Source: CAZXEJ01 sp964639895 (GTDB taxonomy: Bacteria; Desulfobacterota_D; UBA1144; Nemesobacterales; JADFKM01). Taken from it: a stretch of 21,403 nt of DNA. The stretch spans positions 1 through 21,403 of the forward strand of contig CAZXEJ010000036.1 of the NCBI GenBank assembly GCA_964639895.1, written 5' to 3'. Shown in pieces: positions 7,944 to 16,047 of this stretch. How positions within the stretch are numbered: the stretch's first letter is position 1; each line of letters opens with the position of its first letter. A program made the position numbers and the translations under genes. Below the pieces are notes generated by a model, which saw only the letters and a list, made by a program, of their open reading frames with translations, had not been told where the DNA came from and searched no databases.

Positions 7944-8614
7944 CGTCCTCCGAGTTCCCTCTCGGCCTGGGGAGCGTCGGCGTCGGGGGCGGTGGCTGCA
8001 AGTACGTAGTCTGCGATCTTGCTCCCCTCGAGCTCGAGGTTGGTGGTTATATCTTCGAGCTTCTCCGAGTAGTACTTGTAGACGAGATAGGTCGGTATGG
8101 CCACGGCCAGGCCGAACGCCGTCGTATAGAGAGCCTCGGATATGCCGCCGGCAAGCTTCTGGGGATCGACGATCGTCTGTTGGGAGATGACGTTGAAAAT
8201 CTTGATCATGCCCGATATGGTGCCCAGCAGACCGAGCAGGGTGCTCACGTTACTTATTGCGCCCAGGCCCTCGATGTAGCGGCCCAGCTCCTGGACCTCC
8301 CTCTTTCCGGCCTCTTCGATCTCCTCGCGCAGCTCCTCCTTGTCGTGGTCGGCGTAGGCGAGGGCGGCGACGGCGATACGGGCGATCGAGGATTCGCTGT
8401 GGGAGCAGACTGCCGCGGCCTCGCTGAGCTTTCCCTGGACCAGCAGCCCGTAGAGGTCGCGCAGGAATCCTTCGGGCATTATGTTTTTGTCCCGCATCGT
8501 CCAGAACTTGTAGAGAAAGATCGTCACCGAGACGATGGAGCAGAGGAGGATGGGATACATGAAGGGGCCGCCTTTGTGAAAGTATTCGGCGATAAGACTG
8601 AGATTGAAATCCAT
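7940..8614 (-). CDS. exbB: ExbB/TolQ/MotA-family proton channel protein
   Basis: A 224-residue inner membrane protein from ATG8614, preceded by CGGAG at about 6 nt. The three membrane segments lie at roughly 17-38, 120-143 (NVSTLLGLLGTISGMIKIF) and 159-180 (EALYTTAFGLAVAIPTYLVYKYY). The GLLGTISGM and TTAFGLAVAIP motifs are the family signature. The loop between TM1 and TM2 is a long, charged, cytoplasmic helical region, as expected. It forms the pentameric channel around the ExbD dimer and uses proton motive force. It is the first gene of a two-gene operon with exbD (4-bp overlap), driven by the promoter at 8653-8681. Assignment to ExbB rather than TolQ rests on general appearance only. Confidence 0.92.
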   Translation of the reverse strand: MDFNLSLIAEYFHKGGPFMYPILLCSIVSVTIFLYKFWTMRDKNIMPEGFLRDLYGLLVQGKLSEAAAVCSHSESSIARIAVAALAYADHDKEELREEIEEAGKREVQELGRYIEGLGAISNVSTLLGLLGTISGMIKIFNVISQQTIVDPQKLAGGISEALYTTAFGLAVAIPTYLVYKYYSEKLEDITTNLELEGSKIADYVLAATAPDADAPQAERELGGR

Positions 8615-8652
8615 ATCTGCTCCGGGTGAGTTCGGCTCGTGGCTCAGGAAAT

Positions 8653-8681
8653 AAGATATCGCCTGTAGGCCGGCGGGTCAA
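8653..8681 (-). promoter_or_regulatory. Promoter of exbB-exbD
   Basis: On the minus strand TTGACC (8681-8676) and TATCTT (8658-8653) are separated by 17 nt. The predicted transcript starts near 8646 and leaves a leader of about 30 nt carrying the exbB Shine-Dalgarno. Confidence 0.6.
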
Positions 8682-9215
8682 ATGGGGCTGGTGCGGCGGT
8701 AGGGGCCGCAAGCGAGGTGCGCGAGTCTACCGCACGCCGGGGGGTAGTGCGTTGCCGGGTGACCGGAGACGGCGCGGCAAGGTGCGCGTGGGTGCGGCTG
8801 TACGTGTGGGATATGAGCGGCCGTGGTGGGGGTGCTGGGGTCGCGACGATATGTTGCGGCCCATGGCGGCGCGCACGCAGGCGTCCCCCTCCGGGGCGCA
8901 GTACCTGCTTGGGTGTCGCTCCCCCACGCGTTCTCCTCCCCGGCATCTTGGTGAGGGAGGTCGGCCCGCCGCGGTGCGGGTGCCTGCGTCGTCCGGGGAA
9001 GGCGTTTGTGCCTGCGGATGCGGCCGCGTGCGTTGTGCGCATCCACCGCTCAAGAGGCCGGTCGGCGACCTCTTTTCGCGGGGAGAGTGATGTGCCGTTT
9101 CCTCACGCGGACGGAGTGGGGTTCGCTGGTGCCTGGGATCGGTGCGTGCCGTTGGAGAGGTGTCAACGGTGGGGCTGCGAGCTGCCACTCCGACCTGCCG
9201 CCCGATCCACTCGTC
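8682..9215 (-). other. Intergenic region between exbB and lysA with no convincing gene
   Basis: This 534-bp, very GC-rich stretch has overlapping open frames on both strands, but all are Arg/Pro/Ala-rich and low in complexity, as expected of GC-driven chance frames, and none resembles a known family. Two hairpins are visible. GCAGG...CCTGC (about 8877-8908) encloses a GCG-CCCC/GGGG-CGC stem. AAGAGG/CCTCTT (9052-9074) is followed by TT on the plus strand. Neither is clearly linked to a neighbouring gene. No tRNA, RNase P, tmRNA or SRP RNA landmark was recognised. Confidence 0.5.
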
Positions 9216-10478
9216 CTATAGACCCTCGGGTATGTGCTCGCCGCGCACCAGGTCTTCGAACCGCTCGCGCTCTCTTACGACGTGGAACTCCTCGTTGTCC
9301 ACCATCACCTCAGGCGGCCGGGGGCGGGAATTGTAGTTCGACGCCATGACGAACCCGTAGGCCCCGGCCGAGAGCACCACCAGCAGGTCTCCGGCCTCAA
9401 CGTCCGGCAGCTCCACGTCCTTGCCCAGCACGTCCACCGTCTCGCAGACGGGGCCCACCACGTCGACCGGCTGGACGTCGCCGAAGTTCTCGACGGCGGG
9501 CACGATCTGGTGCTTGGCGCCGTAGAACGCGGGCCTCAGCAGGTCGTTCATCCCCGCGTCCACGACGACGAAACGCTTGCCCTCTTCCCCCTCCTTCACG
9601 TAGAGGACGCGCGTCACCAACACACCGGCGTTGGCCACCAGCACGCGTCCCGGCTCCAGCACCACCTTGTAGGGCTTGCCTTCGACGGCCTTATGCAGCA
9701 GGTCGGCGTACTCCTTCGGGTGGGGTACGTCCTGGTCCTCTTCGTAAGCGACGCCCAGGCCGCCGCCCATGTCGATGTAGCGGATCTCGATACCGTCTTC
9801 ACGCAGCCCGTCGGCCAGGGCGGCGAGCTTTTCGATGGCCTCGGCGAAGGGAGTGAGATCGAGTATCTGTGACCCGATGTGCGCGTCGACGCCCACGATC
9901 TCGATGCCCTCCATCCTGCGGGCGGCGGCGTAGACGTCGCGCGCTCTCGAGATCGGTATGCCGAACTTGCTCTTCTTGAGGCCGGTCGATATGTAGGGAT
10001 GGGTGTTGGGATCGATGTCGGGGTTTACGCGCAGCGCTATGCGCGCCCTCCGGCCCATTTGCCGGGCCACGCGGTCGAGTGCGGCGAGCTCGGCCTCCGA
10101 TTCCACGTTGAAGAACAGTATGTCGGCCTCGAGCGCCGCCCTCATCTCGTCCTCCGTTTTTCCCACTCCCGAGAACACCGTCTTCGCAGCGTCGCCTCCG
10201 GCCTTGATGACGCGCTGCAGTTCTCCCCCCGAAACGATGTCGAACCCGCACCCCATCTGGGCGAATGCGTGGAGGACGGCGAGGTTGGAGTTGGCCTTGA
10301 CGGAGTAGCAGACGAGGGGGTCGAGGTCGGCTACGGCCTCGCTGAAGGCGTCGAAGTCTCCGAAGAGTGCCGAGCGGCTGTATACGTAGCACGGCGTCCC
10401 CACCTTGGCGGCGATTTCCTCGACGGGCACCTCTTCGACGCAGTATTGTTCGTTCTTGTACTGGAAGTCGTACCACAT
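9216..10478 (-). CDS. lysA: Diaminopimelate decarboxylase
   Basis: A 420-residue PLP enzyme from ATG10478, with AAGGAG 8 nt upstream. It converts meso-diaminopimelate to L-lysine in the last step of the DAP pathway. Lys61 in CYSVKANSN is the Schiff-base lysine. HIGSQI (His200), the phosphate-binding MGGGLG (238-242) and EPGR (275-278) follow. CETVDVLG (Cys345/Glu346) and SAGAYGFVMASNYNSRPRP, with Tyr374, complete the dimer-interface active site. Length and motif order match LysA of the alanine racemase fold-type III decarboxylases and separate it from ornithine or arginine decarboxylases. It is monocistronic here, and it is the last chromosomal gene before the phage genes. No intrinsic terminator is obvious downstream. 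Confidence 0.96.
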   Translation of the reverse strand: MWYDFQYKNEQYCVEEVPVEEIAAKVGTPCYVYSRSALFGDFDAFSEAVADLDPLVCYSVKANSNLAVLHAFAQMGCGFDIVSGGELQRVIKAGGDAAKTVFSGVGKTEDEMRAALEADILFFNVESEAELAALDRVARQMGRRARIALRVNPDIDPNTHPYISTGLKKSKFGIPISRARDVYAAARRMEGIEIVGVDAHIGSQILDLTPFAEAIEKLAALADGLREDGIEIRYIDMGGGLGVAYEEDQDVPHPKEYADLLHKAVEGKPYKVVLEPGRVLVANAGVLVTRVLYVKEGEEGKRFVVVDAGMNDLLRPAFYGAKHQIVPAVENFGDVQPVDVVGPVCETVDVLGKDVELPDVEAGDLLVVLSAGAYGFVMASNYNSRPRPPEVMVDNEEFHVVRERERFEDLVRGEHIPEGL

Positions 10479-10549
10479 GGTGTCGTCTCCTTTCCCTGGG
10501 CGGAGGGTTGGGGCGCCCCTGCGGGTCCGGGCCGCGCGGGCCAGCTTTC

Positions 10550-10577
10550 ATTGTACCAAACAAATGTAGGATGTCTA
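10550..10577 (-). promoter_or_regulatory. Promoter of lysA
   Basis: On the minus strand TAGACA (10577-10572) and TACAAT (10555-10550) lie 16 nt apart, each with one mismatch to consensus, in an AT-rich patch. A start near 10543 gives a leader of about 65 nt. No lysine riboswitch fits in so short a leader. Confidence 0.6.
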
Positions 10578-10723
10578 ATTACCCGGCACGCCGTGCGACG
10601 TGCGGGTGGAAGGGGAGGGGCCGGTCTCGACGCGCCCCTTTTCCGGAGAGGGGGGTCGTGGGAGGAAGAGGGCGTTGGGGGTGGATGTCCGGCTCCCCGC
10701 GTGGAAGCGGCCGGGGGTGATTC

Positions 10724-10752
10724 GTGACAAAAGTTGTCACGCAGGGTGACAA
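10724..10752. repeat. Cluster of three GTGACAA heptamers (candidate prophage-end or operator sites)
   Basis: GTGACAA occurs at 10724-10730 and 10746-10752 in the same direction, exactly 22 bp apart. An inverted copy, TTGTCAC, lies at 10734-10740, so copies one and two form a 7-bp palindrome around AAG. The cluster lies between the lysA promoter and the phage genes. Mu-type transposase sites at the right end of Mu are adjacent 22-bp repeats, which makes a prophage end a fair possibility. A repressor operator is the alternative. Confidence 0.4.
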
Positions 10753-10836
10753 ATTTGGGCACCCGGTGGTGCGAACGGTCCGTCCCGGCGCGCGGAAAGG
10801 ATGGGTCCAGGGGGGTTGTAAGAAGGTACGAAAAGA

Positions 10837-10886
10837 CGAAGACCGCTCTCCGGGGCTGGGTGGGGTAAGGACGAGAGCGGTCTTCG
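10837..10886 (-). terminator. Terminator of the leftward phage packaging/head operon
   Basis: CGAAGACCGCTCTC (10837-10850) and GAGAGCGGTCTTCG (10873-10886) form a perfect 14-bp inverted repeat with a 22-nt loop. Read on the minus strand, the stem is followed by TCTTTTCG, a short T-rich tail, so it fits a terminator for minus-strand transcription from the gpG end. The 10887-11197 interval between gpG and this hairpin holds no recognisable gene. Confidence 0.6.
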
Positions 10887-11197
10887 AGTGTCTAAGGGGT
10901 TAGTGGAAGCCTTATTGGTGGGGTATTGCTTCTTTCGTCTTCGGGTCTTCCTCCTGGCGTCGGCTTTCGATATGCTCATAGTGCAACAGGCGTGCCAATT
11001 GTTGCCCGCGCCGGGAGAGGTTAAGGGGCCGCGGCGTGTGCGACGCTCGTGTTCCGCGCCGTGGGCGGCCTCGGGTGGATGGGGCGGAGGGTCGGCATCT
11101 GCCCCACGTGTGGGAGTCCGTGCCTCGCCGGGGCTGCTTCGCTCCAGGGGGGTGAGAGCCTTCTTGCGCGGCGGGGACGGCGGGCGGCGCCTCCCCT

Positions 11198-11659
11198 CTA
11201 TGTACGGCCGTCTCCTTCCTCCAGCCATCTCTTTACGAGCTCGACGATCTCTTCTACGTCTTCGGCCGTAAGGTGCATGAACGGCCTCGCGGGCAACACC
11301 GTACGGTGACGTCTTCCGGTGCGGCCTCCTGCGTGTTGGATGCGGGCGTAGGGGAGGAAGGTTGCGACCTTCACCCCATCGGCGCCCGTTGCGGTCGTTA
11401 TGGAACGACGCAGTGCGCCGGTCCTCTCCAGAATGCGGCCCGGCCAGAACCCCTTGCGCTTCCTCTCCCTTACGGTGGCGGGCTTGAGCGGCGGCCATTT
11501 GTCGGGCCTCCCCTCGCGCACGAAGTTCTCGTCTACGGCCTCGATGACGCGCCGGGCCAGCCGCTCGTGGAGCGTCGCGGTCTCGCTCGCCTTGGCGGCG
11601 AAGCCGCGCGTCGTGCCGAGCAGCTCCTCCGTGTCGATCTCGAACTCGAGTGCCGTCAT
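11198..11659 (-). CDS. Phage virion morphogenesis protein (Mu gpG-like)
   Basis: A 153-residue protein from ATG11659, which overlaps the portal stop codon by 4 bp (ATGA). The pattern WPPLKPATVRERKRKG...ILERTGALRRSITT...VKVATFLPYARIQHAGG...TVLPARPFMHLTAEDVEEIVELVKRWLEE is that of the phage virion morphogenesis family (PF05069, Mu gene G and P2 gpS types). The family acts in head completion or head-tail joining, and the length is typical. The longer open frame upstream to 12010 reads through the portal gene in another frame and was not used. It is the last gene of the leftward operon; in Mu it would be followed by the protease gene on the same strand. Confidence 0.88.
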   Translation of the reverse strand: MTALEFEIDTEELLGTTRGFAAKASETATLHERLARRVIEAVDENFVREGRPDKWPPLKPATVRERKRKGFWPGRILERTGALRRSITTATGADGVKVATFLPYARIQHAGGRTGRRHRTVLPARPFMHLTAEDVEEIVELVKRWLEEGDGRT

Positions 11660-13038
11660 CGGCCGCCCCCTCGGGCCGCCGCCCCGCCGTAGATAGCTCC
11701 GCCCCCCGGGTGTCCTTCGCGCTTGCCGCCTTCGGGGGCCGACCCGTTGAGGCGGTCCGCCCCCGCCGCCGCCACCCTCAGGCCTCGCGGCTCTACCTCG
11801 ACGCCACCGGCCGAACCGTCCTCTCCGGCCACGACGATGTGGTCCTCGTCGAACCCGTACGTCTCCATGAGGTACCGTTTCGTGAACCTCACGCCCACTT
11901 GGCTCAATATGCGGTCCCTTTCTGCGAGTTCCTTCCTTATGCCCGCTGCATCGTGCATCACGAACCGCGGCGGCCTCGTCGAGCGGGGGAAGTTCAGCTC
12001 GTGCACCCATCCGATGAGTGTGTTCATCGTCTGTTCGACCAGCCTGCGGTCGGCTTCCAGTATCTCGCGGCGCACCTCCATGTGGGTCTTCGATGCCGCA
12101 TAGCTGCCCGGCCGCCCCACCTCGGTGGTGAGTGTTTGTCCGAGGATGGCCTTCGATATCTCGGCGTTGGTGAAGTCGAGCAGGCGTTCGTAGACCTCGG
12201 CCGACGAGGCCCGCGACGAGGCGTCCTCGATGAGGACGGAGCTGTCGTCGGGGATCACGGCTACGGCGTCCTGGAGCATGTTCTCCAGGCTCGTGAGCAA
12301 CGCCTCAACCTCCTCCTCGCGCGTACCACGCGGGTGTTTCCCTATTAGGAACGGCATCGAGTACTTCTCGGTGAATATCACCCAGAACTTGAGTCCGCCG
12401 CGCTTGAACGTGACCGGCCAGAAGCAGCGAGACAGTATGCGCTCCCCGTAGGGGTTTGCGTAGGAAGGGTTGTGGCGCGGCAGCAGGAACTTCCTCGGCG
12501 GGACGGGCTCGCCGGTCCAGCGCTCCTTGGTGCGGAATGCAAGTCTCCCCTCGGTGGTGAAGACGAACCACTCGGGCGGCTTGCCCACGACGTCTTCGGC
12601 CACGATGAACGACCCGTCGCTCGCCCACATCACCTCCATGGGCTGGAACCCGAATAGGGGGGCGTTGAGGATCTCGCCCACGAGGCGGTCCATGTCCAGG
12701 CGGGCGAACATCTCGCCCACCATGTCGGCCTCCAAGCGGGCCGAGGGGCCGTCGGCGCCCGGCACGATGCGCCAGGCGAGGCTGCGCGTCCGGCTCTTTC
12801 GGCTGTCTACCGTGGCGCCCACGTGTGCGTCGGTGAGAAGCTCCCTGTAGACGGCGATGTCCTTGCCCAGCTTACGGAGCGTCGCGTCCGGATCGGGCAG
12901 GTACATGCTGAACGCCCCGACGAAATCGATGCTGCGCCGCCTGGTGGCTATCTCGCGAGCGAGCGAGCGCGGCAGCGACGCCCGGTCGCCGAAGGCTACG
13001 AACTCGTGCTGGTTTATCCATATGCCTCTCTTCGTCAT
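11656..13038 (-). CDS. Phage portal protein (DUF935, Mu gp29-like)
   Basis: A 460-residue protein from ATG13038, overlapping the large terminase stop by 4 bp. Diagnostic DUF935 segments are the N-terminal GIWINQHEFV, the central ILNAPLFGFQPMEVMW, and PRKFLLPRHNPSYANPYGERILSRCFWPVTFKRGGLKFWVIFTEKYSMPFLIGKHP (given here as a landmark region, about residues 180-240). SKAILGQTLTTEVGRPGSYAASKTHMEVR and a C-terminal LIGWVHELNFP follow. It forms the dodecameric portal vertex through which DNA is packaged. It is a little shorter than Mu gp29 (about 510 residues), and its last 60 residues are Gly/Ala-rich. The upstream part of the open frame (to 13773) is terminase antiframe sequence and was excluded. 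Mu gene F, normally next, is not present before gpG. Confidence 0.92.
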   Translation of the reverse strand: MTKRGIWINQHEFVAFGDRASLPRSLAREIATRRRSIDFVGAFSMYLPDPDATLRKLGKDIAVYRELLTDAHVGATVDSRKSRTRSLAWRIVPGADGPSARLEADMVGEMFARLDMDRLVGEILNAPLFGFQPMEVMWASDGSFIVAEDVVGKPPEWFVFTTEGRLAFRTKERWTGEPVPPRKFLLPRHNPSYANPYGERILSRCFWPVTFKRGGLKFWVIFTEKYSMPFLIGKHPRGTREEEVEALLTSLENMLQDAVAVIPDDSSVLIEDASSRASSAEVYERLLDFTNAEISKAILGQTLTTEVGRPGSYAASKTHMEVRREILEADRRLVEQTMNTLIGWVHELNFPRSTRPPRFVMHDAAGIRKELAERDRILSQVGVRFTKRYLMETYGFDEDHIVVAGEDGSAGGVEVEPRGLRVAAAGADRLNGSAPEGGKREGHPGGGAIYGGAAARGGGR

Positions 13039-14399
13039 AGATAGTACCCCTTCAACATGTGATAGCTGCGGCGTCTGGCGCGAGAAGCGACGCGTAAGGG
13101 CGGCTTGATGCAGTGGCCGGCGTAGAGGGCCAGTGCCAGCGCCCAGAAGTAGTCGCCGTGGCTGCGCCCCGCTCCCGAGGGGGCGGCGTCGAGGCGGACG
13201 TGTCTGGCCGCAGTCGTGACCCTGCGTACCGAGCGCAGGTCGCTCCGGATGGCGTCGTCGGGGGGGATGACGACGCGCCCCTCCTCCATGAGCTTGCGCA
13301 ACGTGTAGGCGATCTCCTCCTTTACGGCCGCCGTGAACGAGACGGCTTCGACGCGGTGCGCTCCGAACCTCGCTTGCGCCTCTTCGGCCATCTGCATCCC
13401 GAGGCCCGTAGCGTCGATCGCCGCCCTGTGTACCAGCGGGTTGGAGAGCAGGGCGTACAGCTCGCCCCTCTGGGATGCGAACGTGGCGCCGCTCATGGCG
13501 CGCACGTCCCGTGTGACGAACACGTCTGCGCGCCTCTCTACGACCCAGATCACCGTGAGATCCCTTACCCGTCCCACGTCCATCCCGACGTAGTAGTCCC
13601 TCGCCGGATCCTCCCCTTCGGGCGGAGCAACCCCTTCGAGGATGCCCTCGCGCTCGGCCATGCGTACGAGGTCGGCCCCTAGGAACGACGAATCGTCGTC
13701 GGCCGCTCTGGCCAGATACTCCTGCTCCCACATGGCCTCGTCGTAGCAGTTGGCCCTTATCTCGGCGAGCCACCGCTTCTTCTCACGCTCGGTGACGGGC
13801 CGGCCGTAGATCTTCTCCAGAAGGCCCTCGTCGAGCGCAAGGTGAATGTCGGTCGTGTGGAGTGACCAGTCGAGCGAACCCTCCCGTATGGCCTCGACGA
13901 ACCTCATGAACAGCGAGTCCCGGCCGTTGTGGGTCGAGATGATGCGCAGCGGCCAGCCCCACGTGATGCAGGGGCTCGCCGCAGCCCAGAGGCGGGGGGC
14001 GTTCTCATGGTGGGCGAACTCGTCCAACACAACCTTGCCCCCCTTGGAGCGGAACGCCGAGGGGTTGGACGACAGGGCCGTAATCCGCGTGCCGTTTGCA
14101 AACTCGATCACATACGCCTTTATGTCCCGTTCCGAGTCCAGCACCACCTTGCCCAGTACCCGCGCGGCCGCATCGAACATCCTGGCCCACCGGGCGGCGT
14201 CCTCGATGTACTCTCTCGCCGCCGACTCGTCGGCCGAGGAGAACCACACCTCCGGCACGCGGCGGCTGAGACAGTCCCTCACGTCTTCGAACGCCTGCAC
14301 GTAGGTGGCGCCTATGCGCCGCGACTTCTCCCAGACCTTGATGCGGCTTCGGTCCTCGAGCCACCTCCTCTGATAGGGGAGGAAGTATCCGTGCCCCAT
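13035..14399 (-). CDS. Phage terminase large subunit (Mu gp28-like)
   Basis: A 454-residue packaging motor from ATG14399, whose A is the last base of the upstream TGA (TGATG). The ATPase half has the KSRRIGAT Walker A variant (25-32), typical of gp28-type terminases, with Walker B KVVLDEFAHHE (Asp126, Glu127) and a coupling motif ISTHNG (154-159). The RNase H-like nuclease half has VGMDVGRVRD (Asp274), AAIDATGLGMQM (Asp329) and HGDYFWALALAL (Asp416), a complete acidic triad. It translocates and cuts concatemeric or host-linked DNA during head filling. The open frame continues upstream to 14837 in another frame, but the family N-terminus (GYFLPYQRRWLEDRS) fixes the start. Confidence 0.93.
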   Translation of the reverse strand: MGHGYFLPYQRRWLEDRSRIKVWEKSRRIGATYVQAFEDVRDCLSRRVPEVWFSSADESAAREYIEDAARWARMFDAAARVLGKVVLDSERDIKAYVIEFANGTRITALSSNPSAFRSKGGKVVLDEFAHHENAPRLWAAASPCITWGWPLRIISTHNGRDSLFMRFVEAIREGSLDWSLHTTDIHLALDEGLLEKIYGRPVTEREKKRWLAEIRANCYDEAMWEQEYLARAADDDSSFLGADLVRMAEREGILEGVAPPEGEDPARDYYVGMDVGRVRDLTVIWVVERRADVFVTRDVRAMSGATFASQRGELYALLSNPLVHRAAIDATGLGMQMAEEAQARFGAHRVEAVSFTAAVKEEIAYTLRKLMEEGRVVIPPDDAIRSDLRSVRRVTTAARHVRLDAAPSGAGRSHGDYFWALALALYAGHCIKPPLRVASRARRRSYHMLKGYYL

Positions 14400-14809
14400 C
14401 ACATCCCGAGTACCCGTCGGTGTATCTCCTCGATCGTCTTCTCGTCGAGCACGCCCCGGACGTCTCCTTCGCACGCCTGGAGGAGCTCCTCCTCGTACTG
14501 CTTCATCCGCGGTATGTGGGACAGTATCTTCTCCAGCTCTGCGAGCAGCTTGAGATCGACGCGGCCTTCTCGCTCGGTCTCGTCCCTTATGAGTTCCACC
14601 AGGCGACGGGCGAATTCGAGAAGGGTCGTATGGAGGGACTGGGCGTGACGCATGGCTTGGCGCCGCTTGGTCCCCCATGAGCCCTCCTTCTTCCACGCGC
14701 TGAGCGTGGGTATCGAGACGCCCAGAAGGGATGATATCTCGCGAAGGGTCTTCTTCCCCCTCACGTAGAGATGCTCGGCCTGTTCGTAGTAGAGTTCCCT
14801 TTTGCCCAT
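14399..14809 (-). CDS. Phage terminase small subunit (DUF1804, Mu gp27-like)
   Basis: A 136-residue protein beginning MGKRELYYEQAEHLYVRG. A helix-turn-helix follows at about residues 20-41 (TLREISSLLGVSIPTLSAWKKEGSW), then a helical, charged oligomerisation region (LKLLAELEKILSHIPRMKQYEEELLQ). This matches the DUF1804 small-terminase group found with Mu-type gp28 terminases. It should recognise phage DNA and regulate the large subunit. It is the first gene of the leftward operon. No Shine-Dalgarno is visible before ATG14809 (GGCTGCGACCGCC precedes it), so initiation may be weak. No other start preserves the family N-terminus. Confidence 0.85.
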   Translation of the reverse strand: MGKRELYYEQAEHLYVRGKKTLREISSLLGVSIPTLSAWKKEGSWGTKRRQAMRHAQSLHTTLLEFARRLVELIRDETEREGRVDLKLLAELEKILSHIPRMKQYEEELLQACEGDVRGVLDEKTIEEIHRRVLGM

Positions 14810-16047
14810 GGCGGTCGCAGCCGGCGGCGGGGCTCACGTAGGGCGCGCCCGTCCCGCCTGGAGTGATTGTTCACGCACCCGGGCGACGAAATCCACTGAC
14901 ATTTTCACCAAATCGGGTCTTCCTCTTAAGTATGTGATGTGCGCCGTTGCGCTGCAGGTCGTCGTCGCGATCCATTGGAACACAGTGGGTGTGGGATGGG
15001 CGGGTCGGCCTGGAAGGCACGCCCGAGCATAGACGGTACCCCTTGCAGCCGTGTGTGGGCGTGCTCACGTTGGCACCTGGGGCGAGGCGGTCGGGGCGAC
15101 GGCGTAGGGGGGGAGTTACCTTGCGTCCGCAGGGAAATCCGAACACCCTTCGGAGGGGGTTGCGGAGATAGAGGCCGAGGTGCCTCCGGCTGCGGTGGGG
15201 GGCCGCGGAGCGCATTGTGCTCGGAGGAGTGATGGCACCGAATCTCTCGTCTCCGCACGTGGTGGCTTCGATACTTTCTTAGAGAGTCCCCCCATGTTCC
15301 CCGCCTGGAGCGGCCTCTCGGTACAGGCTCACCCTTCCCCCGGCCCGCGAGTCCCCCCGGGTGCGGTTGGTCGGCTCTCCGCATCGTTGGTTATCAGCCA
15401 TCGTGCTCGGCAGGACGCGCGGGCTTTTGCCGAGTAGAGCACGTCCCTGACCACGTCTTTTTCTTCCCTCGCGGCGAGTGGTGACGGTCTCTCCACGCCG
15501 CATCCCGACCTCAGGCGGTGGGGGTGGCGAAGGGGGTGGTCTTTCAAGAAATCGTCTCAATCCGGGCGGCCCACGGGTGGCGGTGTGAAGCCCGGTCCCC
15601 CGGAGTGGCGGCTTACTCGACGTCGCCGTTGCCCGTCGGGGATGCAGGGATTGATGTGCCGGCGGCCGGTGCCCCTCCATACCGACTGCGGTGGGTGGAA
15701 TGGTTACCAGGCGTGGGGGAGGCGGGATCGTCCACGATGGGAAGGTGAGCGTCGCACCGACGGCACCGCTCGCAAGGGGGATCCGGGCGGTCCGGCACTG
15801 CGAGAGTGGGCGGCCCATGCAGCGAAGCCTTCCACGGGCCACTCCTTCTCGATGGCCTCCCCCCGCGGGGGCTCATCCGCTCTCAGCAGGGTTTACTTCC
15901 CCGTTCACGACACGTTTCAGGGAAATCCGTCGGCGCCGTGGTGCGGCACGGCGGATTCATAGATCGTGATGTCATGCCCAAGGGAGAATCGGAATTCTTG
16001 ATATTGTCAGTAGCGGCCGTACCCACCTGAAGCGTAAAGTCTTGCGC
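14810..16047. other. 1.24-kb segment between the divergent phage operons, no convincing gene
   Basis: Open frames on both strands here are Arg/Pro/Gly-rich and none resembles a phage or host family. I saw no tRNA, terminator or consensus promoter. An AT-richer patch lies at about 14885-14940 next to the leftward operon, and another at 15985-16006 next to the rightward operon. Both sit where operon promoters are expected, and the lack of -35/-10 pairs would suit activator-dependent late promoters as in Mu. Small repeats include a 12-bp direct repeat at 15130 and 15918, GAGTCCCCCC twice (about 15285 and 15350) and a CCCCCGCGGGGG palindrome near 15860. Confidence 0.6.
15130..15929. repeat. Direct repeat CAGGGAAATCCG (15130-15141 and 15918-15929)
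   Basis: Two perfect copies of the 12-mer CAGGGAAATCCG lie 788 bp apart in the otherwise featureless divergent gap. A 12-bp match within 1.2 kb is unlikely but not impossible by chance. It may be a regulator site or the scar of a rearrangement. Confidence 0.35.

Noticed and set aside
8717..9349. Long open frames on both strands between exbB and lysA
   Set aside because: Several overlapping Arg/Pro-rich frames coexist on both strands, they show no family motif, and one runs into the antisense of lysA. This is typical of chance frames in GC-rich DNA.
10737..10979. Minus-strand basic ORF starting MSISKADARRKTRRRKKQ
   Set aside because: It has no Shine-Dalgarno, it runs straight through the 14-bp terminator hairpin, and its later residues are Pro/Ser-rich without pattern. 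The basic start is tempting but unsupported.
11049..11309. Plus-strand ORF with a CPTCGSPC zinc-ribbon-like string
   Set aside because: Only one cysteine cluster is present, the frame becomes low complexity, and its 3' part is antisense to the gpG gene. No ribosome binding site precedes its start.
15279..15842. 187-residue minus-strand ORF in the divergent phage gap
   Set aside because: The composition is dominated by Arg, Pro and Gly, there is no recognisable domain and no ribosome binding site, and competing frames cover the same DNA.
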